NCBI RefSeq assembly: GCF_000577275.2
Contig: NZ_HG916852.1
Coordinates: 3,439,001 to 3,503,000, forward strand
Source of the DNA: Rhizobium favelukesii
GTDB lineage: Bacteria; Pseudomonadota; Alphaproteobacteria; Rhizobiales; Rhizobiaceae
Reading direction: 5' to 3'
DNA: 64,000 nucleotides
The notes below the pieces were generated by a model. It searched no databases. It was not told where the DNA came from and was given only the letters and a program-made list of their open reading frames with translations. Below, piece by piece: positions 1 to 7,296 of the stretch. Position numbers and translations under genes: made by a program. Position 1 is the stretch's first letter. The number at the start of each line of letters is the position of its first letter.

Positions 1-277
1 ACGAATTGAACCATCGCACTTCCGGCCGCAGCGACAGCACATGGCTGAAGACGAGGATGATACCGACCGCCAGGACACCGAGGATCAAACCGTTGAGGCC
101 CGGATTGTACATGAAGGCAGTCTGCGTCTGTCGGAAAAGAATGGCGGCAATGAACCCGACGATGACCAGAAACAGCACCATCGTCCAAAGAAACGGCATC
201 GGACTGGAAAGTTTATAGCTGTAGTTGCTCGTGGTTTTTTCGGTCGAGCCGAATTCAGCCACATTCACATTTTCCAT
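1..277 (-). CDS. ExbB/MotA-like membrane protein, N-terminal part (cut by window edge)
   Basis: The minus strand opens with ATG at 277 and stays open for 92 codons to the window edge, so only the N-terminus is visible. After a polar stretch of about 28 residues come two hydrophobic segments (about 29-45 and 57-77) separated by a short polar loop that contains QTQTAF. This resembles the start of rhizobial proteins annotated as MotA/TolQ/ExbB proton-channel family, which often sit beside an inositol monophosphatase gene, but the diagnostic channel domain lies outside the window. The family call is therefore tentative; that it is a membrane protein is clear. Confidence 0.6.
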   Translation of the reverse strand, partial: MENVNVAEFGSTEKTTSNYSYKLSSPMPFLWTMVLFLVIVGFIAAILFRQTQTAFMYNPGLNGLILGVLAVGIILVFSHVLSLRPEVRWFNS

Positions 278-377
278 AGGTTCCGCAGCCTCCGGATTCA
301 TTTCAGCCGGAGACTAGAGCAACATTGTGCCGAATTGAAGTATGCGGAAACGAAAACCGTGTCTTTACAACAGCGAT

Positions 378-1178
378 TTACCGGCTAGGAACGGGACGCT
401 TGGCCACCTCAAGCAATGCCTTCTGGATATATTCGTTGCCCGCGACGACCGAACCGGTCTCGAGAATGGACGAACCGCCATCCCAATCGGACACATAGCC
501 GCCGGCTTCGCGGATAAGGAGGATGCCCGCCGCGATATCCCAGGCCGACAGCGCGGTTTCCCAGTAACCGTCGAAGCGACCGGCCGCCACGTAGGCAAGA
601 TCTAGGGAGGCCGCGCCCATGCGGCGAATGCCGGCGACTTCGCCCATCACGTGACGAAGCTCAACGAGGAACTTACCGTGATTGCCGCGGCCGAGATGCG
701 GAACACCGCAGGCAACGACGGAATCCGAAAGCACGCGGCGGGCGCCGACGCGCAGACGGCGATCGTTCAGGAAGGCGCCACCGCCACGCTCGGCGGTGTA
801 GAGCTCGTCCGTTGCCGGATTGAAGACGACGCCAGCGACGATCTCATTGTTGCGCTCAAGTGCGATCGATACCGCAAACATCGGAATGCCGTGCAGGAAG
901 TTGGTCGTGCCGTCGAGCGGATCGACGATCCAGCGGTGCGCACCGTCCGTACCCTTGATCTCCTCGCTCTCTTCTCCGAGGAAGCCATAAGTCGGGCGGG
1001 CCTTCAGGAGTTCGTCCTTGACGATCTTCTCCGCCTTGCGGTCGGCATTTGACACGAAATCGCCCGGACCCTTGACCGAGACCTGCAGGTTCTGGACTTC
1101 TCCGAAATCACGCCCCAGCGATTTTCCTGCCTTGATGGCAGCCTGAACCATGACATTGAGGAGAGCTGAACGAGCCAT
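378..1178 (-). CDS. Inositol monophosphatase family protein (SuhB-like)
   Basis: This 266-residue protein has every hallmark of the Mg2+-dependent inositol monophosphatase fold: GEES at 68-71, the metal-binding DPLDGTTNF at 86-94, and WDIAAG at 213-218. The family hydrolyses phosphate from inositol phosphates and related sugar phosphates; SuhB homologues also act in rRNA antitermination in E. coli. The length is normal and the start at 1178 is the natural one. It lies about 100 bp downstream of the opposite end of the ExbB-like gene's start, on the same strand. The exact substrate cannot be told from sequence. Confidence 0.93.
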   Translation of the reverse strand: MARSALLNVMVQAAIKAGKSLGRDFGEVQNLQVSVKGPGDFVSNADRKAEKIVKDELLKARPTYGFLGEESEEIKGTDGAHRWIVDPLDGTTNFLHGIPMFAVSIALERNNEIVAGVVFNPATDELYTAERGGGAFLNDRRLRVGARRVLSDSVVACGVPHLGRGNHGKFLVELRHVMGEVAGIRRMGAASLDLAYVAAGRFDGYWETALSAWDIAAGILLIREAGGYVSDWDGGSSILETGSVVAGNEYIQKALLEVAKRPVPSR

Positions 1179-1356
1179 GTGAGCACTTTTCCTTGAGCGA
1201 TAATACGGTGCGCGCTGTCAGGGCGGGAAAGGTCCCTGATCGCCGGAGAAGGCAGCGCTCGATAAGATTGGCGGCCTCAAGACCACAAAATCGGGAAAAT
1301 TTCAAGAGGAGACAGGCGCTGCACGGCGCCGCTCGAACAAATGACGCAGAATATTC

Positions 1357-1372
1357 TAGACAGGTCAGTCCG
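1357..1372. promoter_or_regulatory. Probable TetR operator 1
   Basis: The 16-mer TAGACAGGTCAGTCCG lies 20 bp upstream of the TetR-family start codon. The same pattern, TAGAC-N3-TCAGTCC, recurs in front of the neighbouring SDR gene at 2011-2026. TAGAC and GTC(T/C)A are imperfect inverted half-sites, as expected for a TetR dimer. Its position suggests autorepression. The match between the two sites is seen; binding is inferred. Confidence 0.6.
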
Positions 1373-1392
1373 GAATTGCTATTCATGTGTCC

Positions 1393-1971
1393 ATGGCAAG
1401 GCACAAGGAATTCGATAGAGACAAGGCTCTCGATGCCGCGATCGGCGTCTTCTGCGAGCATGGCTACGAGGGTAGTTCCACCGACGCCCTGCTTACGGCG
1501 ATGAAGATCAGCCGGCAGAGCATGTATGACACCTTCGGCGACAAACGCAGCCTCTACCTGCAGGCTCTGAAGCGCTACAATACCGACAGTATTCTTAGCA
1601 TCATCGCGGACCTGAAGGACAGCGAGCATCCGCTTGACGCCCTGGAAGCCGCCCTCTTGGCCTTCGCATCCAGACCTTTTTCGGAAGCGTCCAGAGGCTG
1701 CCTCGGCGTCAGCGCCATTTGCGAATTCGGCCGCACCGATGCCGACGTGTCGAACCTGACCGACAGCGCCTCGGCAATGCTGGGCAAGGCAATTGTCGTG
1801 CTGCTGGAAGATGGCCAGAGGAAAGGTCAGTTATCGACAGAGGTCGATCCCGAGGTCGCCACTCAGTTCCTTGGCGCTACGCTATCCGGCATGAAGGTCA
1901 GCGCCCGCAACGGCGCAAGCCCCGAAACCCAGCGCGCCGTCGCCCGCCTCGCAATCCGCAGCCTTCGATAG
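1393..1971 (+). CDS. TetR/AcrR family transcriptional regulator
   Basis: The product is 192 residues long with an N-terminal TetR helix-turn-helix (about residues 8-55, including GYEGSSTDALLTAMKISRQ and SMYDTFGDK) and a C-terminal ligand-binding domain of the AefR/YxaF-like kind. An in-frame GTG lies two codons upstream at 1387; the ATG at 1393 gives the usual MARHKEF beginning. It is followed after 74 bp by a short-chain dehydrogenase on the same strand. Both genes are preceded by the same TAGAC-N3-TCAGTCC element, so the regulator probably represses itself and the dehydrogenase. The inducer is unknown. Confidence 0.9.
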   Translation: MARHKEFDRDKALDAAIGVFCEHGYEGSSTDALLTAMKISRQSMYDTFGDKRSLYLQALKRYNTDSILSIIADLKDSEHPLDALEAALLAFASRPFSEASRGCLGVSAICEFGRTDADVSNLTDSASAMLGKAIVVLLEDGQRKGQLSTEVDPEVATQFLGATLSGMKVSARNGASPETQRAVARLAIRSLR

Positions 1972-2010
1972 CAGCATGATCGGACAGCAGTGACTTCTCG
2001 CGATCATTTC

Positions 2011-2026
2011 TAGACCAATCAGTCCA
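2011..2026. promoter_or_regulatory. Probable TetR operator 2
   Basis: TAGACCAATCAGTCCA lies between the TetR gene and the SDR gene, 20 bp before the SDR ATG at 2046 and just ahead of its AGGAG ribosome binding site. It shares TTCTAGAC-N3-TCAGTCC with the site at 1357-1372. Its half-sites TAGAC and GTCCA are near-palindromic. The spacing suggests that repressor bound here would block transcription of the dehydrogenase. Confidence 0.65.
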
Positions 2027-2045
2027 ATAAAGGAGAAAAGTGAAA

Positions 2046-2786
2046 ATGACGAAACCACTTGAAGGAAAGGTCGCAATCGTGACGGGCGGCTCACGCGGCA
2101 TCGGTGCGGCTATTGTGCGCAGGCTGGCGATGGATGGTGCCTCCGTCGCTTTCACCTTTGCGAACTCGAAGGAGAAAGCCGAGGCGATCGCCGCCGACAT
2201 CGAGGCAAAGGGCGGCAAGGCACTAGCGATCCATGCCGACAGCGCAGATGCCGCCGCTGTGCAAAGAGCCGTCGACACGGCCGCCAGTCATTTTGGCGCC
2301 CTCGATATTCTCGTCAACAACGCGGGAATTCTATTGTTGGATAGCCTGGAAGCCTTTCGGCTGGAGGACTTCGACCGCATGTTCGCCGTCAATGTGCGGG
2401 CGGTCTTTGCCGGCACGCAGGCTGCAGCGAAGCATATGCATGACGGCGGCCGGGTCATCACCATCGGCAGCGTGGTTGCGGAGCGCAGCGGCTTTCCGAC
2501 ATCCGCCGTCTACAGCATGAGCAAAGGCGCTGTCGCCGCCATGACGCGTGGCCTCGCCCGCGATCTCGGTCCGCGCGGCATTACCGTCAACACGATCCAG
2601 CCTGGTCCCACCGTGACCGACATGAACTCCGACCCGCATTCCCACGAAATGCTGAAGGGGTTGATGGCCCTCGGCCGTCTCGGGGAAGACCGCGAAATCG
2701 CAAGCTTCGCAGCCTATCTGGCCAGCCCGGAAGCCTCCTTCATCACCGGCGCCAGCCTCACCATCGACGGCGGTTATCTCGCCTGA
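2046..2786 (+). CDS. SDR family oxidoreductase
   Basis: This is a classical 246-residue short-chain dehydrogenase/reductase. It has the cofactor motif TGGSRGIG at 13-20, NNAG after strand 4, a catalytic Ser-Tyr-Lys set with YSMSK, and a C-terminal TIDGGYLA. The family reduces or oxidises carbonyl/alcohol groups with NAD(P)H. ATG 2046 stands 10 nt after AGGAG; a GTG at 2040 is an alternative giving two more residues. Preceded by a TetR regulator and its operator, it is probably induced by that regulator's ligand. A clear terminator follows at 2793. The substrate is not predictable. Confidence 0.92.
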   Translation: MTKPLEGKVAIVTGGSRGIGAAIVRRLAMDGASVAFTFANSKEKAEAIAADIEAKGGKALAIHADSADAAAVQRAVDTAASHFGALDILVNNAGILLLDSLEAFRLEDFDRMFAVNVRAVFAGTQAAAKHMHDGGRVITIGSVVAERSGFPTSAVYSMSKGAVAAMTRGLARDLGPRGITVNTIQPGPTVTDMNSDPHSHEMLKGLMALGRLGEDREIASFAAYLASPEASFITGASLTIDGGYLA

Positions 2787-2792
2787 GAGCAG

Positions 2793-2820
2793 GTCCGGCA
2801 GCATAAGCTGCCGGACTTTC
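2793..2820 (+). terminator. Rho-independent terminator after SDR gene
   Basis: A perfect 10-bp stem, GTCCGGCAGC / GCTGCCGGAC with an ATAA loop, begins seven bases after the SDR stop codon and is followed by TTTC. The short U run makes it a modest but plausible terminator. It also marks the boundary with the decayed chemotaxis region. Confidence 0.65.
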
Positions 2821-3029
2821 AAAACGTCTGCTGGGTGATCAGGACATCACCGGCGATCTGATCGAGCGGCAGGAACCGATCCACCCCACCCTTGGCGATG
2901 GCTTCCTTGGGCATCCCGAAGACGACCGATGGCGCCTCGTCCTGTGCCACCCGTGTCGGCGCCGGCCTGATGCATCTCCAGCATGCCCATTGCGCCGCCA
3001 TCGCCCATCCCGGTCATGATGATGCCCAT
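2819..3029 (-). pseudogene. cheB C-terminal fragment (frameshifted)
   Basis: Read on the minus strand, this stretch encodes the end of the chemotaxis methylesterase CheB in two frames. The first frame gives [20 protein letters not shown] and then loses the pattern. The other resumes it with [19 protein letters not shown] and continues to a normal stop after [18 protein letters not shown] frameshift near 2960 and the absence of the receiver domain and most of the esterase domain mean no working CheB can be made. The piece begins directly against a truncated cheY, with nothing of the cheA, cheW or cheR genes that usually lie between them. Confidence 0.8.
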
Positions 3030-3154
3030 TCATCGGCCGTCAATTTGCGTGCCGGCGCCCCATTGACCGCTTCGGTGACGGCATTGGTCAGCGTGCCCTT
3101 CGTGGTCAGCCGGATGCTTGCGGAATCATCGACAGTCAGAATGTTTGTGCTCAT
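3014..3154 (-). pseudogene. cheY N-terminal fragment
   Basis: The 46-codon frame starts MSTNILTVDDSASIRLTTK, the beginning of a CheY-type receiver with its acidic DD pair. It holds the receiver pattern to about residue 33 (TEAVNGA), then runs into unrelated residues and stops. The phosphoacceptor aspartate, switch residues and last two-thirds of the domain are missing. Its ATG overlaps the stop of the upstream STAS gene (ATGA), the normal translational coupling of these chemotaxis clusters. The following sequence is the tail of cheB, so an internal deletion probably fused the two. Confidence 0.8.
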
Positions 3155-3414
3155 GGCGTCACCTCTTTATGCAACCAGAATTTAGCGTCGTCAGAGTTGA
3201 ACGCGTCGAGGAACCCTGCGCGCTCAAGCACCTTCAGAACATTTCCCTTGGCGGGCGAGGAATGCGTGATCGATTTGCTCTGCGCCTTTGCCTGGCGACG
3301 AGCGGATTCGATGAGCTGAATGAAACTCAGATCCGCTTCGGCATGTTCGGGAATATCGATGACAATCGAATTAGGTGATGGCGAAATACTTCTAGAGCCC
3401 AAAAGGACTCTCAT
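3151..3414 (-). pseudogene. STAS-domain chemotaxis protein, N-terminally damaged
   Basis: The frame encodes the middle and end of a small STAS-domain protein found just upstream of cheY in rhizobial chemotaxis clusters: IVIDIPEHAEADLSFIQLIE, then a Lys-rich helix and VLKVLERAGFLDAF. The usual first 25-30 residues are replaced by a Ser/Pro-rich sequence that I do not recognise. ATG at 3414 is the first ATG; a TTG lies at 3435. It may still be translated, but the missing first strand and helix make a folded STAS domain doubtful. It ends overlapping the cheY fragment. Confidence 0.65.
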
Positions 3415-3706
3415 GAGAGGCTTAGCAACGGGCAAAGTTCGGTTGCCAGAACATGCAACTAAGCCGTGTCCAGGCTCCCCGAATTATTACCTGAGATAAA
3501 TTACACTGAGGGTTGTTCACGTTGCATAATAAGCTGTTTTTCATTGGGAATACGAGAATTCGAGCTCCAGCGTCGGTCGCAGAGCGATATTTTTTGACAC
3601 GCTGTTAAGCACAACATTGACGAGTCTCCGGTGTTTACCCGCTGTTTCCGTCCCACCCCTAAAGATAGGGTCAAAATTTGCCAGTGTTATAAGTAAAGGA
3701 AATAAC
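3415..3706. other. Intergenic region between STAS remnant and MCP-like gene
   Basis: These 292 bp are noticeably more AT-rich than the neighbouring genes and contain no convincing reading frame. They include TTATTACCTGAG, TTGCATAATAAGC and a GATATTTTTTGACA stretch, any of which could carry promoter elements for the MCP-like gene. An AAAGGAAA ribosome binding site lies at about 3696-3703. No clear hairpin or repeat was seen. The region also holds the breakpoint where the STAS gene loses its N-terminus. Confidence 0.4.
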
Positions 3707-5440
3707 GTGACGAACGGGGCGGCATCGGCACTTCAGGCATTTGAAGCTTCGGGATCAGGCATCAGCGAGACGCTCGAAGCGGCCCGCAGCCAGGTCGAGG
3801 AGCGTTTCCTCGAAGGCGGTACGGTGCTGCTTTCGGTGATGGATGTTCTCAACCGTTTGTTGAGCTCGCTCGACAATGTCACAAAGGTACTGGACGCCAA
3901 CGAGCCCAGCGACACCGGCGCGGATCTGCGTTCGACGGTCAAGAGCCTAACCGACCTGCCGATCTCCGAAAAGGCGCGCCAGGATGCGCTCTCCTCGCTT
4001 GCCGACACGGGCAATTCGTTGCGCAAACACGTCGCCGACATGCAGGAGACGATGCGCTATCTACGCACCTTTGCAGTGACTGCCAAGATCACCGGCGCCG
4101 GTCTTCCCGAGTTCGCCGGCTTCGCGCAGGAGATCCTCGAGCGCATCTACTCCGGAACGGCTGAGGTCAACGGTTTTGCCGCCCACCTCGACAGCCTCGA
4201 GAAGGAAGTCAAGGTGGCGCTGAGCTTCGGCACGGCAGCCGCACGCAGCTATTCCGAAACAGTGCCCGACGTTGCAAGGGCATTGCAGGACAATGCCCGG
4301 AAGATTGCCGAACACCGGAAGAACTTCGCGGCCATCGCCCGGGATGTCTCGGCAATCGCCCGCGGCATACAGAGCAAAGTCGCCTCCACGCTGTCTGCCC
4401 TGCAGGTCGGAGACATCACCCGCCAACGCATCGAGCATGTCCAGAGCACCTTTGCGCTGCTCGACGAATTCCTCGGCGCAGAAGACGGACGCAAGCTCGA
4501 TGCGGATGCGCGCCGGCGTCTGGAGAACGTCGTCCATCATCTGACGGCCGCGCAGATGAACGACATGTGCAAGGATTTCCATCGGGGTTCGCAGAATGTC
4601 GTAAAGACGATCGCGAGCCTCGGTCAGGATACGCAGGAAATCCTGCGCCTGCGCGACCAGATGAGCGGCGGCGGCCAGGGGAATTTCATGCGCGCACTGG
4701 AATCGAGCGTTTCCGCCGCGCACGAGATCGTCAAGCAGGTCGATCAGGCGACCCGGCAGGCCGATCAGGTAAGCCAATCGACGCTTGGCACCGCCGCCAA
4801 ACTCCTGGAAGCCGTCGGCAATATCCGTGTGGTCAAAACCGACATCCATTACATGGCGTTGAATACCAATCTGCGCTGCAGCCGCTTGGGCGAAGAAGGA
4901 AAATCGATCAACGTTGTCACCGCGGAACTGCGCATCTTTGCCGCCAAACTCGACGAGTCCGCCGATGCGATCGTCAACGGCCTGCCGACGCTGGAAGCGG
5001 CTGCCGGCCGGATCGCGCCCGCCAGCGCCGACCCAGCAGGTGGTCTCGGGGAGAACCTGGCGTCAGCCGTCGGCAACATCCGTGCGGCAGCCGACACCGT
5101 GGAAGACGACCTCAAGGTGCTCTCCGAGCATGGTGGCGAAGTGGCGAACAAGATCAGCCTGTTGATCGCAAAGCTGGATTTCCAGCGCGACCTTGGCGAG
5201 ATGCTGGCGCGCTGCGCCGACGTTCTGGAAGATGTGGCCGGCGCTGAAATCGCAGACATATCTGACATTGCCGGCGCGGTCGCACCACTCGATCGAAAGA
5301 TTTTCAGGCTCTACACGATCGTGCAGGAGCGCAATGTCCATCGCGATATCGTTCCAGCCATGGAACAACGAACCGCAGCTGTCGCCGAGACTGCGAAGGT
5401 CGGGGACGACGAAGACCTCGTCGCCGACGCGCTGTTCTAG
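3707..5440 (+). CDS. Soluble MCP-like chemotaxis protein with divergent signalling tip
   Basis: The frame is open from 3617, but a GTG at 3707 preceded by AAAGGAAATAAC gives the natural start and a 577-residue, largely helical protein. No transmembrane segment or periplasmic domain is visible. Around residues 390-440 it has a diverged version of the methyl-accepting protein hairpin tip: HYMALNTNLRCSRLGEEGKS followed by VVTAELRIFA, against the usual NLLALNAAIEAARAGE. It keeps the N, R, GE-G and E-R positions. It stands next to remnants of a chemotaxis cluster but no intact che gene is nearby, so it may be an orphan or use a kinase encoded elsewhere. Confidence 0.75.
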   Translation: MTNGAASALQAFEASGSGISETLEAARSQVEERFLEGGTVLLSVMDVLNRLLSSLDNVTKVLDANEPSDTGADLRSTVKSLTDLPISEKARQDALSSLADTGNSLRKHVADMQETMRYLRTFAVTAKITGAGLPEFAGFAQEILERIYSGTAEVNGFAAHLDSLEKEVKVALSFGTAAARSYSETVPDVARALQDNARKIAEHRKNFAAIARDVSAIARGIQSKVASTLSALQVGDITRQRIEHVQSTFALLDEFLGAEDGRKLDADARRRLENVVHHLTAAQMNDMCKDFHRGSQNVVKTIASLGQDTQEILRLRDQMSGGGQGNFMRALESSVSAAHEIVKQVDQATRQADQVSQSTLGTAAKLLEAVGNIRVVKTDIHYMALNTNLRCSRLGEEGKSINVVTAELRIFAAKLDESADAIVNGLPTLEAAAGRIAPASADPAGGLGENLASAVGNIRAAADTVEDDLKVLSEHGGEVANKISLLIAKLDFQRDLGEMLARCADVLEDVAGAEIADISDIAGAVAPLDRKIFRLYTIVQERNVHRDIVPAMEQRTAAVAETAKVGDDEDLVADALF

Positions 5441-5441
5441 A

Positions 5442-6524
5442 TCACTGGATCCGGCGGAACTTGTTGGCGGCATCGATGGCCGCCTTCTGCTGGTCTTCCT
5501 CGATACCGAGATAGAAGTCCTCGAGCGCTGCGTCGGGCAGGCCGGCCCGACGCGACAGCACATACCATTTTGCGGCCTCGACGGGATCCGGCTTGGTTCC
5601 GAGAGCGTTGATGTAGAGGTGCGCGAGCTTGTTTTGCGCAACCACGTTGCCGCGATTGGCGGCAAGCCGCAACCACTGGAAACCCTTGACGAAATCGCGC
5701 GGCCCGTTCTGACCGTTGACGAACCAGATCCCAAGATCGACCTGGGCCGTGTCGTAGCCAGCATGCGCAGCGCGTGCCATCCATTCGCGCGACAGCTGTT
5801 TCTTTTCTTCCGGCAGATCAGGCAATGAGGCGTAAATCTCCGCCACCGCATACTGCGCGTCGGCGATGCCCTGTTCGGCAGCCTTCTCGTAGTATGGCAA
5901 GGCGAGCTTCAGTCCCTTGTCGCCGGGATTGTCAGCCGTCAGGATCTGGCCCCAATTGAACTGGGCCGAGGCATTTCCGGCATCGGCCGCCTTGTGCATG
6001 TACTCGTCGGCCTTCGCCTTGTCGCGCTTGACGAACCGGCCCTCGATCAGCATCAGCGAGTATTTGAACATCGCCGCGGCGTCGCCGCCTTCCGCGCCCT
6101 TGCTGTACCAGAAGGCCGCATTTTTCATGTCGCGCTTGACGCCTAGCCCATCTGCCAGGAGCTCACCCATAAGCGCCTGCGCAGCCGGGTCGCCGAGCTG
6201 CGCGCGGGGTAGAGCCTTTTCCATCGCAGTTAGATAGTAGCCACGCTGATAAGCGCCGTAGGCATCGTCAACCGGCCCTTTGTAGTCCTTTTCCGGCGGC
6301 AGATCTGGCAGCTTCGCACCCATGCGGTCGAAAACCCCGACGCCCGTCGACGGTCCCGCGCCGTCTGTCTGCGGCCGCCCAGTTTTCAGCGGTTCGGGAG
6401 CGGTCGCGAGCGGCCGTGTCACGACGTTGTCGACCGTCTGGGCCGAAACGCCATGCGTCAGCCCCGCCAGAATGACGGCGGCAAAGGCAGCGGAAACGCG
6501 CAAATAGCGGGACAGGATCGGCAT
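5442..6524 (-). CDS. Secreted Sel1/TPR-repeat protein
   Basis: The ATG at 6524 gives a 360-residue protein with a signal peptide (LRVSAAFAAVILAGLTHGVSAQ) and then at least six Sel1-like repeats, seen as recurring A-x(3)-Y-x(2)-A-A-x(2)-G patterns (for example AAFWYSKGAEGGDAAAMF, YYEKAAEQGIADAQYAVA). Such helical repeats act as protein-protein scaffolds, often in the periplasm or envelope. A longer frame to 6650 exists but overlaps the upstream gene and lacks the signal peptide at its start. It follows the ThiE-like gene by 10 bp, so the two are probably one transcript. It ends 1 bp from the convergent MCP-like gene. Its partner is unknown. Confidence 0.88.
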   Translation of the reverse strand: MPILSRYLRVSAAFAAVILAGLTHGVSAQTVDNVVTRPLATAPEPLKTGRPQTDGAGPSTGVGVFDRMGAKLPDLPPEKDYKGPVDDAYGAYQRGYYLTAMEKALPRAQLGDPAAQALMGELLADGLGVKRDMKNAAFWYSKGAEGGDAAAMFKYSLMLIEGRFVKRDKAKADEYMHKAADAGNASAQFNWGQILTADNPGDKGLKLALPYYEKAAEQGIADAQYAVAEIYASLPDLPEEKKQLSREWMARAAHAGYDTAQVDLGIWFVNGQNGPRDFVKGFQWLRLAANRGNVVAQNKLAHLYINALGTKPDPVEAAKWYVLSRRAGLPDAALEDFYLGIEEDQQKAAIDAANKFRRIQ

Positions 6525-6534
6525 GAGCGCGATA

Positions 6535-7188
6535 TCAATCCTCAAACCGTGGCGCTTTTTCGTCCAAGAGCGCATTGACCTCGGCGACGACGGAGGGCGC
6601 ACGGCCTGCGTCCGCGAAAACCGCAAGCCGCAGCGCGACGAACTCCGCACCCGTCTCGGCCACCGCCAGCGCAGAAGCCGGATCCGTACCGCCCATCACG
6701 ATGCAGGGAATCTCGATCATGGAGGCCCACCACTCGGCGAGCGCCAGGTTCTTGGAGTGTGCCTCCGGCTTGATGTCGCCTTCGAGCTTGCCGAAGAAGA
6801 TATAGTCCGGTCGCTCTTCGCCGATCTCCAGCGCATGGTGCCGGTCGGCGGCATTGCCACCGCCGACGATCAGCTTGTCAGCATATTTGTCGATCGCTTC
6901 GGAGATTTCGCTGGCCGGTCCGGTCAGATGCAGGCCATCCGCTTTGGTCCGCCCGACCACGCGGCTGTCGCCTGCAAGCAGTGCGGCCGCCCCTGAGTCC
7001 TGAATAATTGGAACCAGCTTCTCGGCGTGCTTTTGGAACTCGCCATCATTGAGCCCGTATTGCGGCACAATCACCGAGGCGACATCACCGCCCTTTAAGG
7101 CATCGCCGACGATCTTTGCCTGCTCATCGGCATCGGCGATATCGGGGACGATCAGAACTAGGCGGCAGCGGTTTTCCGGTTCGGTCAT
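6535..7188 (-). CDS. thiE: Thiamine phosphate synthase-like protein (ThiE/TenI fold)
   Basis: The 217-residue sequence fits the TIM-barrel thiamine phosphate synthase/TenI superfamily: KADGLHLTGP in the middle, RPDYIFFGKL, and IPCIVMGGTDPASALAVAETGAE near the end. In ThiE the central motif normally reads DGVHLGQxD, and a Ser-Thr-His follows; here both are altered. The protein may therefore be a divergent ThiE, a TenI-like relative or something with another role. It precedes the Sel1-repeat gene in the same direction with a 10-bp gap. No other thiamine genes or TPP riboswitch were seen next to it. Confidence 0.65.
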   Translation of the reverse strand: MTEPENRCRLVLIVPDIADADEQAKIVGDALKGGDVASVIVPQYGLNDGEFQKHAEKLVPIIQDSGAAALLAGDSRVVGRTKADGLHLTGPASEISEAIDKYADKLIVGGGNAADRHHALEIGEERPDYIFFGKLEGDIKPEAHSKNLALAEWWASMIEIPCIVMGGTDPASALAVAETGAEFVALRLAVFADAGRAPSVVAEVNALLDEKAPRFED

Positions 7189-7296
7189 GAACTCTTTCCA
7201 TTTACAGCGGAACAGGCCGTTTCGCGGCCCATCTGCACTCGTCTTGTGTGAGTAATTCCGTTAGACGGGGCTGGCAAGGGGAGGATTTTCAAAAGC

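Noticed and set aside
2040..2045. GTG at 2040 as the SDR start
   Set aside because: It lies only 4 bases after AGGAG, while ATG 2046 is 10 bases away and starts the usual Thr-Lys-Pro-Leu-Glu-Gly-Lys beginning. The difference is two residues, so it was noted and not used.
3617..3706. Upstream extension of the MCP-like protein
   Set aside because: The 30 extra residues have no helix-bundle character, and the GTG at 3707 has a good ribosome binding site.
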